Shown here: positions 20,818 to 32,429 of the stretch, piece after piece
Numbering within the stretch: the stretch's first letter is position 1
Layout: each line of letters opens with the position of its first letter
NCBI GenBank assembly: GCA_026214975.1
Contig: JAOBSW010000041.1
Span: forward strand, 186,001 to 250,000
DNA length: 64,000 bases
Direction: 5' to 3'
Source of the DNA: Gentiana macrophylla
Taxonomy: Eukaryota > Streptophyta > Magnoliopsida > Gentianales > Gentianaceae
Notes under the pieces: model-generated
What the model was told of the DNA's origin: nothing
What the model saw: only the letters and a program-made list of their open reading frames with translations
The model's database searches: none
Translations under genes and position numbers: made by a program

Positions 20818-23783
20818 ATGAAAATACTAGCATGGAATTATAGAGGGGCCAGTTCTAGTGGCTTCTTCAGACATCTTAAATGCATCCTTAGGAAAAATAA
20901 ACCGGATATACTCTATCTAATGGAGAGTAAGAGCTCAAGTGTAAGAGCTGGGGAGATCCTGAACAAAATATATTTCACTGACTTATTTGTTGTTGAGGCT
21001 AGAGGGTATTCCTGAGGCTTGTGGTTTTTCTAGACTAATGAAGAAACTGTTAGGTGGAGTGCCCGAAAGACAATTATGTAATTGTTTTAGGACAGAATTA
21101 ATAATTCATCATATTATATGCATTTATGTTTATAATTAAGACACTACTGAAAACCCTAAGTACCTCGTTTATGTAATCACATAACTCAGTGTATGGCTAT
21201 ACACAAGAGGATTGAGTTAGTGAGATGTACTTAAAATTACTTAGTCCGTAGCGTTGATTAATCGAGTCACAGTCTCATGATTAATATGCTAATAATGCGC
21301 TTGAGAACACTTTACGGTGTGGCAGTCTCATCCGATTTATCGGTAATAGGAGTACTAGTGGGGCATTTATATATGATGATAATCATATAGAAATTTGGAC
21401 CGATTTGATTTGAGTTCTTGATATAATTCCGTAATCGAGAAGTCTTATTGAATCACAAGATGATCATATATGGATTAATCTCAATCTGAGGTGATCTGAG
21501 ACAAGCCGCTTAGACTAGGGTAGGGTTTGATGTGTTAGTAAGGATCACTCAGCGTTATGTTGTCCAACACTTCTCGTTGGCTCTATTTTGGAATGAGTGA
21601 GTAGTCTGTGCTATCACAGATATGAAATCCATTCCTTCCCTCGGGAAGTAGACAGACAGTTCCCTTATTTGTTAGCCCTAAGAAAATGATCGATCCCGGG
21701 AGTTCATGTTAGACTAATTAGCTACTAGTCCGGTATGTGAACTAATTGATCACTAGGGGTTAATGGTAAATAAGGATAATATGTTTCGAGAAGGGTTTAC
21801 GGAAATATCCTGACTCAAAATGAACAGTCTATGGAGGATTTATCCGTATGTAATAATTATATCAGTGGACACCTTATCAACTCATGGTTGAGTGTAAGTT
21901 ATCTATATTCGGAAGAGTTCAGTTTCAGGTTTATGGTGGTGTAATCCCGGAATTAATAGATTGAATATTATTGTTCGGTCTGACGAATAATTTTATTTAA
22001 TTTATTGTAGCTACTGAATATGGGTCCATGGTCCCCGACGTGGCTCCTAATATTGCATATAGGTTTTCTCGTCGTTTCACCTCAATTATAATTAAATAGT
22101 TGGATGGGACTATTTAATTGATATGTGGATTAATTGTTTAGTTGGACTAGATAATTAAATACATGAAAAAGAAATTTTTCGTGGACTCGGCCCAAGGTGT
22201 GGAAAAATGCGTGTGGCCTTATTTGACTAGGGTAGGGCGCATTTTTGAGCTATGTAATTATTAAGGAATTAGTTTTCTTGGATAATTATTTAACATGTGA
22301 TTTATCTTTTATTTGTTAAATGATAATTCATGGAATATTAGATAATAATATTATTTATCCTAATTTGTTTGGGATAATTATTTTATTTATCTTTTATTTG
22401 GAAAAAGGATTAATATAATAATTATCTCTTAATTATTAAATCCTTGGAGGACAAAGATTACTCTCTTATATAAAGAGAGTTCTCCCAAGCCTTTTATCAC
22501 ATCACAATTTTCGAAATATTGGAAGGAACAAGGCTTAGAATTTTCGGCCTTGGTTCCTTTGGGTTCGAGTTTTAGAAAACTTCGGGTTTTCTAAGGTAGC
22601 ATATCGAGGAGGTCAAGCGGCTTGAATCACCATCCACTTGGTGTTGCTTGGAGATACACGCTGGAAGACGGTGGCTTCTCAATTATTGGATCTTGGATCT
22701 CGGATTGTTCTAGACGTTTATTCATAATAAACCGGTAAGAAATCTAACCCCCTCGTAGGTTTAGATCTATTTATTCATGTATTTTGGTTGTTAGATCTAG
22801 ATCTTGTACTTTCCGCTGCGTAATCGGGTGGATCTATGATCCATCCGGTGATATTACATCTTACAGAAACCCCACTGAATTACGTTGCTTACTCCAATCA
22901 GTCTCTCACAATGGCGGTAATGAATGGGGAAGATATTGGTTGGATTTTGACCTTGGTGTATGCCTCACCTATACCTAGTGCCAGAAAAGAATTTTGGGAC
23001 TTCTTGTGCAGACTTTGTAATGCCTTTAGAAAACCTTGGTGCTTGTTAGGAGATTTCAACCAGGTGGCTTTCCAAAGAGTTCAAGAGGAAAGAGTTTGGG
23101 GGGCTACTATAGGGTGAATTTGGTCCATGATACAGCACTGTGAGCTCTCAGATGTGCCTTTTCAGGGACCCAGGTTCACCTGGGAGGGGACTACCTATGG
23201 AAATCAGAAAACCCATCAGAGACTGGATCAAGGATGGAGCAACACTTCTTGGTTGGAGATGTTTGAGAGTGCCCTGATCAAACATCTGCCTAGGGTGCAC
23301 TCTGATCATAATCTGATCTTACTTGACACAGATTTCAGAGTTAATAAACATAAAAAGAGGCAGAAGTTCTTCTTTCAGAGAGCCTGGAAGGAACAAGCTG
23401 GGTTTGAGGACTGTGTCATTGATACTTGGGATGAAAGATTGAGTGTGTATGATATGGGTCAAATTTTTGCTAAGGCAGCCACTTCCTGGAACCAACAGGT
23501 TTTTGGCCATATCTACCATAAAAAAAAGAGTTGCCTTGCTAGAATTCAGGGGATTGAGTACAACGTGGACAGAGCTCCATCCAACTTCCTATCCAATCTC
23601 CATGCCCAGCTTAATGTGGAGCTTGATGACATTTTAATGCAAAAAGACAAATACTGGCATCAGAGGTCCCAACTGAAGTGGCTAGTTGAGGGTGATAGCA
23701 ACTCCCACTTCTATCACTTAACTACCAATAAGAGGAAACAGAAAAGGAATATAAGTTGTCTTATTGATGATCAGGGGAATTAG
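20818..23783 (+). pseudogene. LINE ORF2 endonuclease domain, split
   Basis: The start MKILAWNYRGASSSGF (20818) matches the usual plant L1 opening, with Asn of the WN.RG motif in place, followed by KPDILYLMESK with the catalytic Glu. The frame breaks at 21013 and is then cut by the solo LTR at 21048. It resumes at 22866 (coding continues through PLNYVAYSNQS), with LLGDFNQVAF near 23045 and, in the frame 23127-23783, LDQGWSN and the terminal SDH motif (LPRVHSDHNLILLD) near 23290. The endonuclease nicks target DNA for target-primed reverse transcription. A TGA near 23115 and others show decay. Confidence 0.85.
21048..22865 (+). mobile_element. Solo LTR (1818 bp) inserted in the LINE endonuclease
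   Basis: It begins TGTTAGGTGGAGTGCCCGAAAG, ends ...CATCTTACA, and is flanked by GAAAC at 21043-21047 and 22866-22870. Joining the flanks restores LINE homology across the site. The reverse complement matches both LTRs of the element at 33314-42269 over long stretches (for example around the TATA box TATATAA at 22467-22473). No internal region is present, so it is the product of LTR-LTR recombination. It lies in + orientation, opposite to the LARD-like element. Confidence 0.88.
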
Positions 23784-25224
23784 CTGTTTGATGTGGCTTC
23801 ACTGGGGAATATGGTCAGAAATTTTTATGTGGAGCTCTATAAAGCAGATCCTATTATTGCTGATCTCAGACCAAACCTGCACTTACCTAGACTTTCCAAC
23901 TCTGACATCCAACTGCCGTAATAGGAGGGTGTCTAAGAAAGAGGTGGACAATGCCCTATTTGAGATGGGGAACTACAAGGCACTAGGTCCTAATGGCATA
24001 CCTGTGGATTTCTACAAGAAATGTTGGCCCACAGTCTGTAAGACCCTTATACCCTTTGTTGTTAAAGCCTTTGAAAAGGAAAGATTTGATGCAAGACTCA
24101 ATGAGACCGTCATATCTCTGATCCCTAAGGTGAACCCTCCTGAAAAGGTTTCACAGTTCAGACCTATTGCAATGACTAAAGTCCGTGTGAAACTCATTTC
24201 CAAATTGGTAGCTAATAGACTACAGCTGGTTATTGGCAAACTGGTGAGCCACTCTCAGTCAGCTTTTATACCGGGAAGGGGTAGCACTGGTAACATTATA
24301 CTTGTTCAAAAAGTCTTACATCATTTCAAACAGAAGATTGGCAAGAAGGGTGATATGATTCTGAAGATAGATCTTGAGAAGGCCTATGACAGGGTTGACT
24401 GGAAATTTCTTGAGAGGATCTTATTAGAGGTGGGATTTAACCAGAATATTGTGGAACTTCTCATGTTCTCCCTCCACACTTTACAACCGAGGGTCTTATG
24501 GAATGGAAATGTTCTAAGCCCCATAAAACTAGAAAGAGGACTTGGGCAAGGGGATCCCCTGGCCCCCTACTTGTTTGATTTATGTATGGAATGCCTCGGC
24601 CAACAAGTGACAGAGCTGTGACTGAAGGGACGTCAACAGGCACTATCCTGCTTTATCTCATGTATTTTTTGCAGATGATCTATACTCTTTGGAGCTGCCT
24701 CTGTGGAACAAGCTAATGTACTGAGACAAGTCTTAGATGATTTCTGCAGCTATTCTGGACAGAGACTCAGTATAATTAAGTCGATATTTCATGCTTCTAA
24801 GAATAGCCCTCCCCACATGAAGGCTCTGATTCACCAGCAGCTTGACATGGTCCATACAGACAACCTGGGGTCCTATCTTGGAATGCCCCTTCTTCACTAT
24901 AGGGTCACCAAGGACAACTTCCAATTTATCATAGACAAGATGAGGAGGAAGTTGGCAAACTGGAAGATTAAGTGTTTATCAAGAGCAGACATGATGATAC
25001 TTGTTAATAGCTCCATTGCAACACACCCTTTCTATGTTATGCAGTCACTGAAACTATCCCAGTCCTGCCTTGATGAAATGGAAAAGATATGCATGCATTT
25101 ATTTTGGGGGGAGGAAGCTGGTGAACGTGAAATGCATACTCTCTCTTGGGATTTTTTATGTCAACCCAATGATTGTGGTGGTTTGGGTTTCAAGAACCTA
25201 AAAATCATGAATATTGCTCTCTAG
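23764..25224 (+). pseudogene. LINE ORF2 reverse transcriptase
   Basis: The frame 23764-24621 covers reverse transcriptase blocks: NYKALGPNGIPVDFYKKCW, ISLIPKV, FRPIAM, SAFIPGR and DLEKAYDRVDW, then GLGQGDPLAPYLF. A frameshift near 24615 precedes the catalytic box, visible as FADDL at about 24671-24685 in another frame. The frame 24703-25224 continues with GQRLSIIKS, YLGMPLLHYRVTK and LANWKIKCLSRADM, the thumb-like region of L1 enzymes. The domain is complete in content but not in frame. Confidence 0.88.
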
Positions 25225-25900
25225 GTGGCGGTGTGGCAGACCACTTGTTGAGGACCAGTCCTATGGGAAGAGACTCTGATCCTTAAATATGGGAGTCTTT
25301 TTTAGGCCCCTAAAGCAACTAGCTCCCTTGTGTGGAAAAGTATTTGTTTGGCGAGATCTTTGCTCTTAATGATGGATTTGTAGTGCGGGTGACAATATTA
25401 TTTGGAAACACAGGAGCACTCGGGAAATACTTTGTTGCGGTTATACATTCTTGTCCTCCACAACCCGGGATGCGATAATTTTTGGGAAAAAACCTGGTAT
25501 CTCAAGGGCCCAACTCGTTTGAATTTTACTATTTGGCAAGCAGCACTTAATGCTCTGCCCCACCATGTCCCTCCTCAATAGACGACATGTCTCACCCTCA
25601 GAAAGGTGTAAGCTCTGTCATACTGATGATGAAACTTGCCTCCATGCACTTCGGGATTGCAAGATCTCAAAGCAACTCTAGAAGAACATCGTGCCCAGAC
25701 AAGAGTGGAGTGAATTTTTTACCCAGACAACTTCCCTTGAATGGATCCTCAAATATCTAACTGAAACAGGAGGACATGGAAAATGGGCCTATCAATTTAG
25801 AGACATGATCCAGCATACACCAAAATCAGAGACTCGTGTCCAGAATCTTAGACTAGCTTGGCAATTTGATTATTTACAATAATTGTGCCCTTTGTTTTTT
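25225..25900 (+). pseudogene. LINE ORF2 C-terminal zf-RVT segment
   Basis: A shifted frame near 25600-25680 reads CKLCHTDDETCLHALRDC, the Cys/His cluster of the zinc-binding domain that follows reverse transcriptase in plant L1 elements. A further open stretch (25691-25882) ends at LRLAWQFDYLQ before the 3' UTR. An RNase H domain, present in some plant L1s, is not seen. Confidence 0.7.
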
Positions 25901-25939
25901 TGATATTACCGTGAGATGTGGTTTTTCACTTGAGTTGTT

Positions 25940-25971
25940 AATAAAGGATGGTTTTAAAAATTAAAAAAAAA
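25940..25971 (+). terminator. LINE polyadenylation signal and A-rich tail
   Basis: AATAAA at 25940-25945 is followed within 15 bases by A-rich DNA with a run of nine A. This is the expected 3' end of an L1 insertion. A run of 16 G (25982-25997) follows in the next element. Confidence 0.6.
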
Positions 25972-25980
25972 TCCTTTTTT

Positions 25981-26827
25981 AGGGGGGGGGGGGGGGGTTG
26001 GCAAAAGAGGGACGGTTGACAAAGTTTATGGTTGGGATAACTTGTTGTCCCAAAGGTTTGGCAAAAATGACCCATATTACCATAAGGCTGTTGAATACCC
26101 AATTTACCCTTACAGACCCAATTTAAAATGCTACCGCCGATGACTTCTTACCCTCCTGAATCCTACCGCCGGCCACCCCTAACCTAATCTTTCAATTTTC
26201 CCGCCCAAATCGCCCCCAATTTACCTCCCTCTCAAACCCGACCCGTATTTCCCCCATTTCCCCCCATTTTTAACAGCTCAATTGGCAGCCACAGCTCCTC
26301 CATTATTATCGTTAGAACCTCCCATTTTCACAGCCTCCATCGTGACTGGATTAGAGCTGAAGTTGAAGATGAGTTCGTGTATAAGAAGCTGAAGTTGAAG
26401 CTCCATTGTCGATTGGATAAGAAGCTGAAGTTGAAGCTGAGTTCGTGTATCGGTTGAAGAGGTGAATGAATCCAGAATCCCTCCAAAATCCGTCACGGGT
26501 ATGTCTTCTTTTTATTAGTTTTTTTAGGATTATTGAAGTAGATGTTAGTATTGTATGTAATGAAGTGGGGAAGAAGATGCATTGAAAGTAATTGAGAAGC
26601 TAAAATTAGGATGTTGGCTTGTACAAACTTCCAACTTTGACTAACTTTGTTAGACATTTGTTGTTTCCCATATTGCTATTCTTCAACCACACCAGTCCCC
26701 TGCTATTCTTACACCCCTGTTGTTGGTTTATACAAAAACAAGTTTGAAGTTGTTATCCCTCTGTTGTTTGTTTTTTCCCGTAATGATTGTATTGAATGGA
26801 TTTTTTCAGGACATTTTTTGATTCGTC
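25981..26827 (+). other. Upstream region of the MULE
   Basis: It contains a 16-base G run, the likely left terminal region, a C-rich stretch (26140-26270), and a GAAGTTGAAG-type repeat near 26340-26450. Candidate 5' UTR and intron sequence lies before the transposase start at 26828. No protein domain is seen. Confidence 0.4.
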
Positions 26828-29373
26828 ATGGTTAGGATACGTAAAGTTTCGATATTTGTATGTTATCCTGTTGACTTTGAGAAGAATGTCGTTGGTGATT
26901 GGGTTTGGAAGTATGTAGGAGATGAAAAGGAACAAGTGACCAAGCTTGTAAGCTTGAAAATAACAGTTCCATATAACGAATTGTATGAGATGGTGAAAGT
27001 AGATTTGAAAATTGATACTGAGGTTGAATGATTTTGAAATGAAAGTCATGGCTCTATTAGTAAAGCTTCACCAATGGTAATTGATTGTGATAAGGTTGTG
27101 GCATCGTTCTTAAGTGGTTGTGATCCTAAGAAAGATGTGATATTGGTAAGTTTGAAAGCAAAGGAAAACGGAACACAATTTGAGGAGAAACAAGTGTTCA
27201 AATGGAGGAACTGATTTTGGAACCCAAGAAACAAGTGTTCAAATGGATGTTGGTGTAAACGATGCGGTAAATGAGAGATTTGATGGAATCGGGATCGATG
27301 AATATTTTGAGAGTAGAGAAATTGTTCATGTTCATCACTGTGAAGATAGTTTCCTGTTGTCCTTGGGTGCGGATGCAATTTTAGTACCTCAAGACCCCCC
27401 GAACGATGCCCTGAATGAGGAATCATTGAATGGTGGCCCCCAGAATGTGGATTCGTTGAATGGTGGCCCCCAGAATGTGGATTCGTTGATGGTGGTGTCT
27501 TGAATGCACCGGAACCCGAAAGAGGTTTAGAAGGCATTGGTTTCATCATGGAAGGTTTAGATATTGTGAGCATTCCAGAAGAGGTAGACATACAAGTCAA
27601 CGAATTGTTCAAAGCAAAAAAGTTTTTGGTGTATAAGGTTGAGTGGTTGTCTGTGAAGCATCATTTTTATTTTAAACTGGTAAAGTCCACCAAAAGCCTT
27701 TATGTAGTGTCGTGTGAAGCGGAGGGATGCAAATGGCGGTTGCGAGCAACCAAACCTCCTAATAGTAGACGATTTAAAGTTACACAGTATAAATTTAAGC
27801 ATACTTGCCATCCTATTATTGGTAGAAAAGAGCACAGGCATGCTTCATACAAGCTAGTTGGCAGATATTTATGTTCGAGGTTTAAAGATGGCTACCGTAC
27901 CAATGCACCGAGGGATTTAAGGGCAGACTTTTTCGAAAAATTTGGGTATGAGATAACTTATGACAAGGCTCACGATGCCAGGGCATATGTTGATGCAATC
28001 ATCCGGGGACAACAAAAAAAAGTTATGGAAAATTACCCAAGTACTGTCATCGGTTGGAGTTGGCAAACCCGGGTACTTTGACGGATATTAAAACTAAACC
28101 AAGCGATGAGTTCTTATATTTTTATGGCACTCGGTCCAAGCATTGAGGGGTTTAATGTGATGCGTAAGGTCGTTTTACGTGGATGGGACGCATTTGAAAG
28201 CGGGTTACAAAGGTGTTCTACTTGTGGCAAGCGTGTCAAGATGGAAATAGAAATCTATTTCCAATAGCATGGGGTATTCTTGATGTTGAGGATACGGAAT
28301 CGTGGCAATGGTTCTTGAAAGGCTGAAAATGATTACTGGTGACACCGATGATGTAGCAATACTTTCTGATCGCCATGATGCTATAAAAGCAGGATTTGAG
28401 AATGTGTACGTGAATGCGCATCAAGGGTATTGTACTTATCACATGCAAAAGAATTTGAGGACTCGTTATCCAAAATTGAAAATCTCAAGGCCTTTTAGGG
28501 ATGCTGCGCTGGCTTATACTGAAGGAGAGTTCAAGATTTGCTACGAAAAAATATGCGGATTGGATTCGGATAGAAAGAAATACTTGAATAAATCAACGTT
28601 CCTTACTAGTCTAGATGTCACTCTAAGGCTTGTCGGTACAATATAATGACAACAAATCATGCCGAGTCTACGAGCAGTAAGTTTAAGCGTGCTCAGGAAT
28701 TTTCGGTAGTTGGGCTAATTGAACATATCTCGGGGTGAAATGCAAAAGTGGTTTCTTTGCAAGAAATACAACTTCTACAAAATGGGGTGCCCTGTCACTC
28801 CCGAGGTGGAGAAGATAATAAAGGACACTACAAGAAGGTAACTCGGTATAGTGTTTTTCCTATTGTTGACAATAGCAAGCACGAGGTGTTTGATACGACA
28901 ACCCAAGTGTGTTACGTTGTTTGGTTGGATGCACGGGCTGTGATTGTAAGTATTTCGATGTACACAAGTATCCATGTGTGCATGCCGTTACTGTGGGAAA
29001 GCACATTGGGAAGCATGCGTACGAGTATACATCTCCTTATTATAGCACCGAGTATTGGAGGAAAGCTTATGCTCAATGTGTGAATCCTTGCCGAACTCGG
29101 CGGATTGTGAATATCATGAAGACGTGCTGAGCAAAGTGGTTTTGCCACCGACACGCGATAGGGGACAAGCTGGACGTCCATCAAAAAAGAGAAAAGCCTC
29201 TGCTGGAGACGCGCCTGTAGGTCGACGAAAAAAAGAGAAAATCACCTGCAGGAGACGGGCCTAGAAGGACTGTACAATGTAGTAAATGCAAGGGATATGG
29301 CCATAACATTACTACTTGTTCACGTGTGACTACAGAGTCTGCCCCCCAAAATGAGGATGAATGGAGTTAATTG
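26828..29373 (+). pseudogene. MuDR-type Mutator transposase, frameshifted
   Basis: The N-terminal part starts at 26828 (MVRIRKVSIF...). A zinc-binding DNA-binding domain follows at 27557-28081, with SCEAEGCKWRLRA and FKHTCHPIIGR supplying Cys and His. The first catalytic Asp is in YVDGTHLKAGYKG (about 28175-28215, in a shifted frame), the second in AILSDRHDAI (28358-28387). MTTNHAES follows near 28650. A SWIM zinc finger (CDCKYFDVHKYPCVHA, about 28930-28985) and a C-terminal zinc knuckle (CSKCKGYGHNITTC, about 29277-29318) complete the MuDR layout. The enzyme cuts and moves elements by their terminal inverted repeats. At least five shifts or stops break this copy; the stop is at about 29371. 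Confidence 0.85.
27425..27494 (+). repeat. 30-bp tandem repeat inside the transposase
   Basis: The 30-base unit encoding SLNGGPQNVD occurs twice in a row, followed by a partial third. It keeps the frame, so it lengthens a low-complexity linker before the DNA-binding domain. Confidence 0.8.
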
Positions 29374-29439
29374 TAACAACAGCTATTGTATTCTCCTTTG
29401 TTCGTGTTTTAACTTGTTTGAGTATGATGTGTTGTCTAA

Positions 29440-29600
29440 GTTAAACATAATGTTTGAGTATGATGTGTGAGCTTTTTTCTTTCTAATACTTTGTAACATA
29501 ATGTTTGAGTATGATGTGTGAGCATTTTTCTTTCTAATATTTTGTAACATAATGTTTGAGTATGATGTGTGTTGTCTTGTTTCTTTCAAATATTTTGTAA
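29440..29600 (+). repeat. Tandem repeat of about 52 bp after the transposase
   Basis: Three successive units start with 'taacataatgtttgagtatg' and end with 'ctaatattttg'-like wording, and a partial unit lies just before. They lie in the 3' UTR region of the transposase. Confidence 0.8.
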
Positions 29601-29840
29601 CATGAAGAAATTTGTATTTGTTGTTGATTTAAGTTTTTTTTCAAGACCGACATTATAACAAGTTCAAACTTGTTTTTTGTTGATTATTGAGATGTTCACA
29701 TGAATAGAGTTGAAGAATAGCAATAACCCAGGGGGAAAACATCAAGCACACTTGATCATGATAGAAGGTTTGTAGAATACAAGGCAACATTAATGTTTTC
29801 AAAATAAATCCCAAAAGAAGATACATAGTCATACAAGATT

Positions 29841-30480
29841 TCATTTCCATACCAACATGAACACAAGATACATAGTCACACAACCCATAATTGCCAACAT
29901 CCTAACCTTGGTCTCGTTCTCACGTCTTAGCTTCACAATTAATGCATCTTTATCCCAGTCATGTGCATCAAAGCGTTGGTGCATCCTTTGATTAGCTCGG
30001 TGACGTTGATCTCCACTTGATCCATTTGAAGACATCCTTTGTCGCCAAGGCGTAAGAGTTGAATTTCTCTCTGAATTGTATCTGATATGCATTGAATTTT
30101 GTCTAATTTCTGAGCCAAGTCATGGGGGTATAAAATAACTGCAGCAGCCGGTTGACTTTTCCCAAGATACACAATTGAATAAGCAATCAATTATAAACTT
30201 GAATAATCATCATGAATAAAGGAGAGATCAAATTTTGTGCTACCTCAATATAATCCATCCATCCTCGATTTTGCTAGACAAATCTTCAAAACCAGAGGCC
30301 ATGTGGAAGCTTTATCAACAACATATGTTCTGAGAATTATACAATTCATCGAAACCCACTTTGCTGCAAATCTGGCCTCCAAAGATGGTGCCTTGCCATA
30401 CAACATCTTAATTTTGTGATGTTTGCAATATAGCCGGCTTGTTGCAGAGGCAAAATGTGAAATGAAGCCCCAATTTAGGG
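29841..30480 (-). pseudogene. GRF-zinc-finger-like second ORF of the MULE
   Basis: On the - strand, from about 30445, the translation reads CLCNKPAILQTSQN, close to the start of GRF-type zinc fingers (C-x-C-x2-P-A-x3-T-S). The finger is then broken by stops and shifts. The last segment (30092 to 29841) has a charged, coiled-coil-like stretch (LIVKLRRENETKVRML) and ends in a hydrophobic tail GCVTMYLVFMLVWK. Small GRF-finger proteins with a coiled coil and C-terminal hydrophobic tail are common in plants, often in repeats. A copy of the hydrophobic tail occurs at 42346-42390. Recognition is tentative. Confidence 0.45.
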
Positions 30481-30840
30481 TTCTTCAGGAGAGAGAGATG
30501 AGAGAGATGGGAGATGGGAGGATGTGCAGGTGAGAATGGTTGGGGAGGGACAACAATCCAAGTTAATCCCCAATTATTCAAAACAATTCAAATGAAATTT
30601 TGATTTTTGGGAGGAAGGAAGATAGCGGGAATGATTCGATTTGTGGGGGAATCCGGGAAAAATCCCAATTGGGATCGGTTCTAATTTTTTATATTATTAT
30701 AATAAGTAACATTAGATAAATGATTTATATTTAATTAATGAATTAATTAGTCATAATTTTAACATTTTGATATTTATCATTATATATAATATATAATAAC
30801 AATAAATGATTATATTTAATTTAATTAATGAATTAATTAG
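30481..30840. other. AT-rich stretch without genes
   Basis: A GA-rich segment (30488-30550) is followed by nearly pure A/T DNA. The words 'tttaattaatgaattaattag' occur twice about 100 bases apart (near 30735 and 30820), indicating a local duplication. No frame or domain is seen. Confidence 0.5.
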
Positions 30841-32365
30841 TAACATCTTACTATGCGTGATGAACCATGATCACAGTAATCGCCTTGATCGAACCTCGAT
30901 CTAACATCTTACTATGCCTTCATCGAACCCTGATCATAGTAATCGCCTTGATCGAACCTCGATCTAACATCTTATTATGCCTTGATCTAACCCTCGATCA
31001 TAGTAATCGCCTTGATCGAACCTCGATCTAACATCTTATTATGTGTTATCAACCCTGATCACAGTAATCGCCTTGATCGAACCTCGATCTAACATCTTAT
31101 TATGCCTTGATCTAACCCTCGATCATAGTAATCTCCATGATCGAACCTCGATCTAACATCTTATTATGCCTTGATCGAACCTCGATCTAACATCTTATTA
31201 TGCCTTGATATAACCCTCGATCATAGTAATCTCCATGATCGAACCTCGATCTAACATCTTATTATGCCTTGATCGAACCTCGATCATAGTAATCGCCTTG
31301 ATCGAACCTCGATCTAACATCTTACTATGCGTGATGAACCCTGATCCCATTAATTGCCTTGATCGAACCTCGATCTAACATCTTACTATGCCTTCATCGA
31401 ACCCTGATCATAGTAATCGCCTTGATCTAACCTCGATCTAACATCTTATTATGCCTTGATCTAACCCTCGATCATAGTAATCGCCTTGATCGAACCTCGA
31501 TCTAACATCTTATTATGTGTTATCAACCCTGATCACAGTAATCGCCTTGATCGAACCTCGATCTAACATCTTATTATGTGTTATCAACCCTGATCATAGT
31601 AATCGCCTTGATCGAACCTCGATCTAACATCTTATTATGCCTTGATCTAACCCTCGATCATAGTAATCGCCTTGATTGAACCTCGATCTAACATCTTAGT
31701 ATGCGTGATGAACCCTGATCCCATTAATTGCCTTGATCGAACCTCGATCTAACATCTTAGTATGCGTGATGAACCCTGATCCTATTAATCGCCTTGATTG
31801 AACCTCGATCTAACATCTTACTATGCCTTCATCGAACACTGATCATAGTGATCTAACATCTTACTATGCCTTCATCAAACCCTGATCATAGTAATCGCCT
31901 TGATCGAACCTCGATCTAACATCTTATTATGCCTTGATCTAACCCTCGATCATAGTAATCTCCATGATCGAACCTCGATCTAACATCTTATTATGCCTTG
32001 ATCGAACCTCGATCTAACATCTTATTATGCCTTGATCTAACCCTCGATCATAGTAATCTCCATGATCGAACCTCGATCTAACATCTTATTATGCCTTGAT
32101 CGAACCTCGATCATAGTAATCACCTTGATCGAACCTCGATCTAACATCTTACTATTCCTTCATCGAACCCTGATCATAGTAATCGCCTTGATCGAACCTC
32201 GATCTAACATCTTATTATGCCTTGATCTAACCCTCGATCATAGTAATCTCCATGATCGAACCTCGATCTAACATCTTATTATGTGTTATCAACCCTGATC
32301 ACAGTAATCGCCTTGATCGAACCTCGAACTAACATCTTATTATGCCTTGATCTAACCTCGATCTT
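30841..32365. repeat. Tandem array, 26 units mostly of 61-64 bp
   Basis: Counting the word AACATCTTA gives 26 occurrences from 30842 to 32332, usually 61-64 bases apart, with a few short units of 34-41 bases. A unit reads roughly AACATCTTATTATGCCTTGA..., then a TCTAACCCTCGATCATAGTAATCG block, then CCTTGATCGAACCTCGATCT. Variant forms (GCGTGATGAACC, GTGTTATCAACC, CCTTCATCGAACC) recur in similar order, which suggests larger blocks were also duplicated. The array ends about 35 bases before a TATA box at 32401. Confidence 0.9.
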
Positions 32366-32400
32366 ATATTTACGCTATACTACGTCGTATTATCCCTTCA

Positions 32401-32408
32401 TATATAAA
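32401..32408 (+). promoter_or_regulatory. TATA box of the small gene, with downstream telo-box
   Basis: TATATAAA is followed about 20 bases later by CCCTAAACCCTAAAA, a telo-box typical of plant 5' leaders. This fits a transcription start near 32430 for the gene whose frame opens at 33023. Confidence 0.5.
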
Positions 32409-32429
32409 GCAAGCATCCCCCACCCTAAA

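Larger units (their letters stand above)
20510..25971 (+). mobile_element. L1-type LINE (non-LTR retrotransposon), interrupted by a solo LTR
   Basis: The order is a possible ORF1 tail, AP-like endonuclease, reverse transcriptase and a C-terminal zinc-binding segment, ending in AATAAA (25940) and an A-rich tail (25956-25971). This is the plant L1 arrangement. A solo LTR at 21048-22865 splits the endonuclease. The 5' end is truncated: only a short piece precedes ORF2. No flanking target duplication could be recognised because sequence on the right does not continue the LTR into which the LINE appears to be inserted. Confidence 0.85.
25981..30680 (+). mobile_element. Mutator-like transposon (MuDR type), decayed
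   Basis: A MuDR-type transposase on + (26828-29370) and a second frame on - (about 29841-30480) are arranged tail to tail, an arrangement known for some MULEs. The left terminal region (25981-26130) begins with G-rich sequence and 'ttggcaaaagagggacgg'. A clear matching inverted repeat was not found on the right, so the right boundary (about 30680, before an AT-rich stretch) is a guess. Confidence 0.6.

Noticed and set aside
27046..27612. 188-codon - strand frame rich in Pro, His and Ser
   Set aside because: It overlaps the MULE transposase and its 30-bp repeats on the other strand, which explains its repetitive composition.
32062..32271. 69-codon frame with repeated EPRSNILLCLD
   Set aside because: It lies entirely in the 61-64 bp tandem array and only reflects the repeat.
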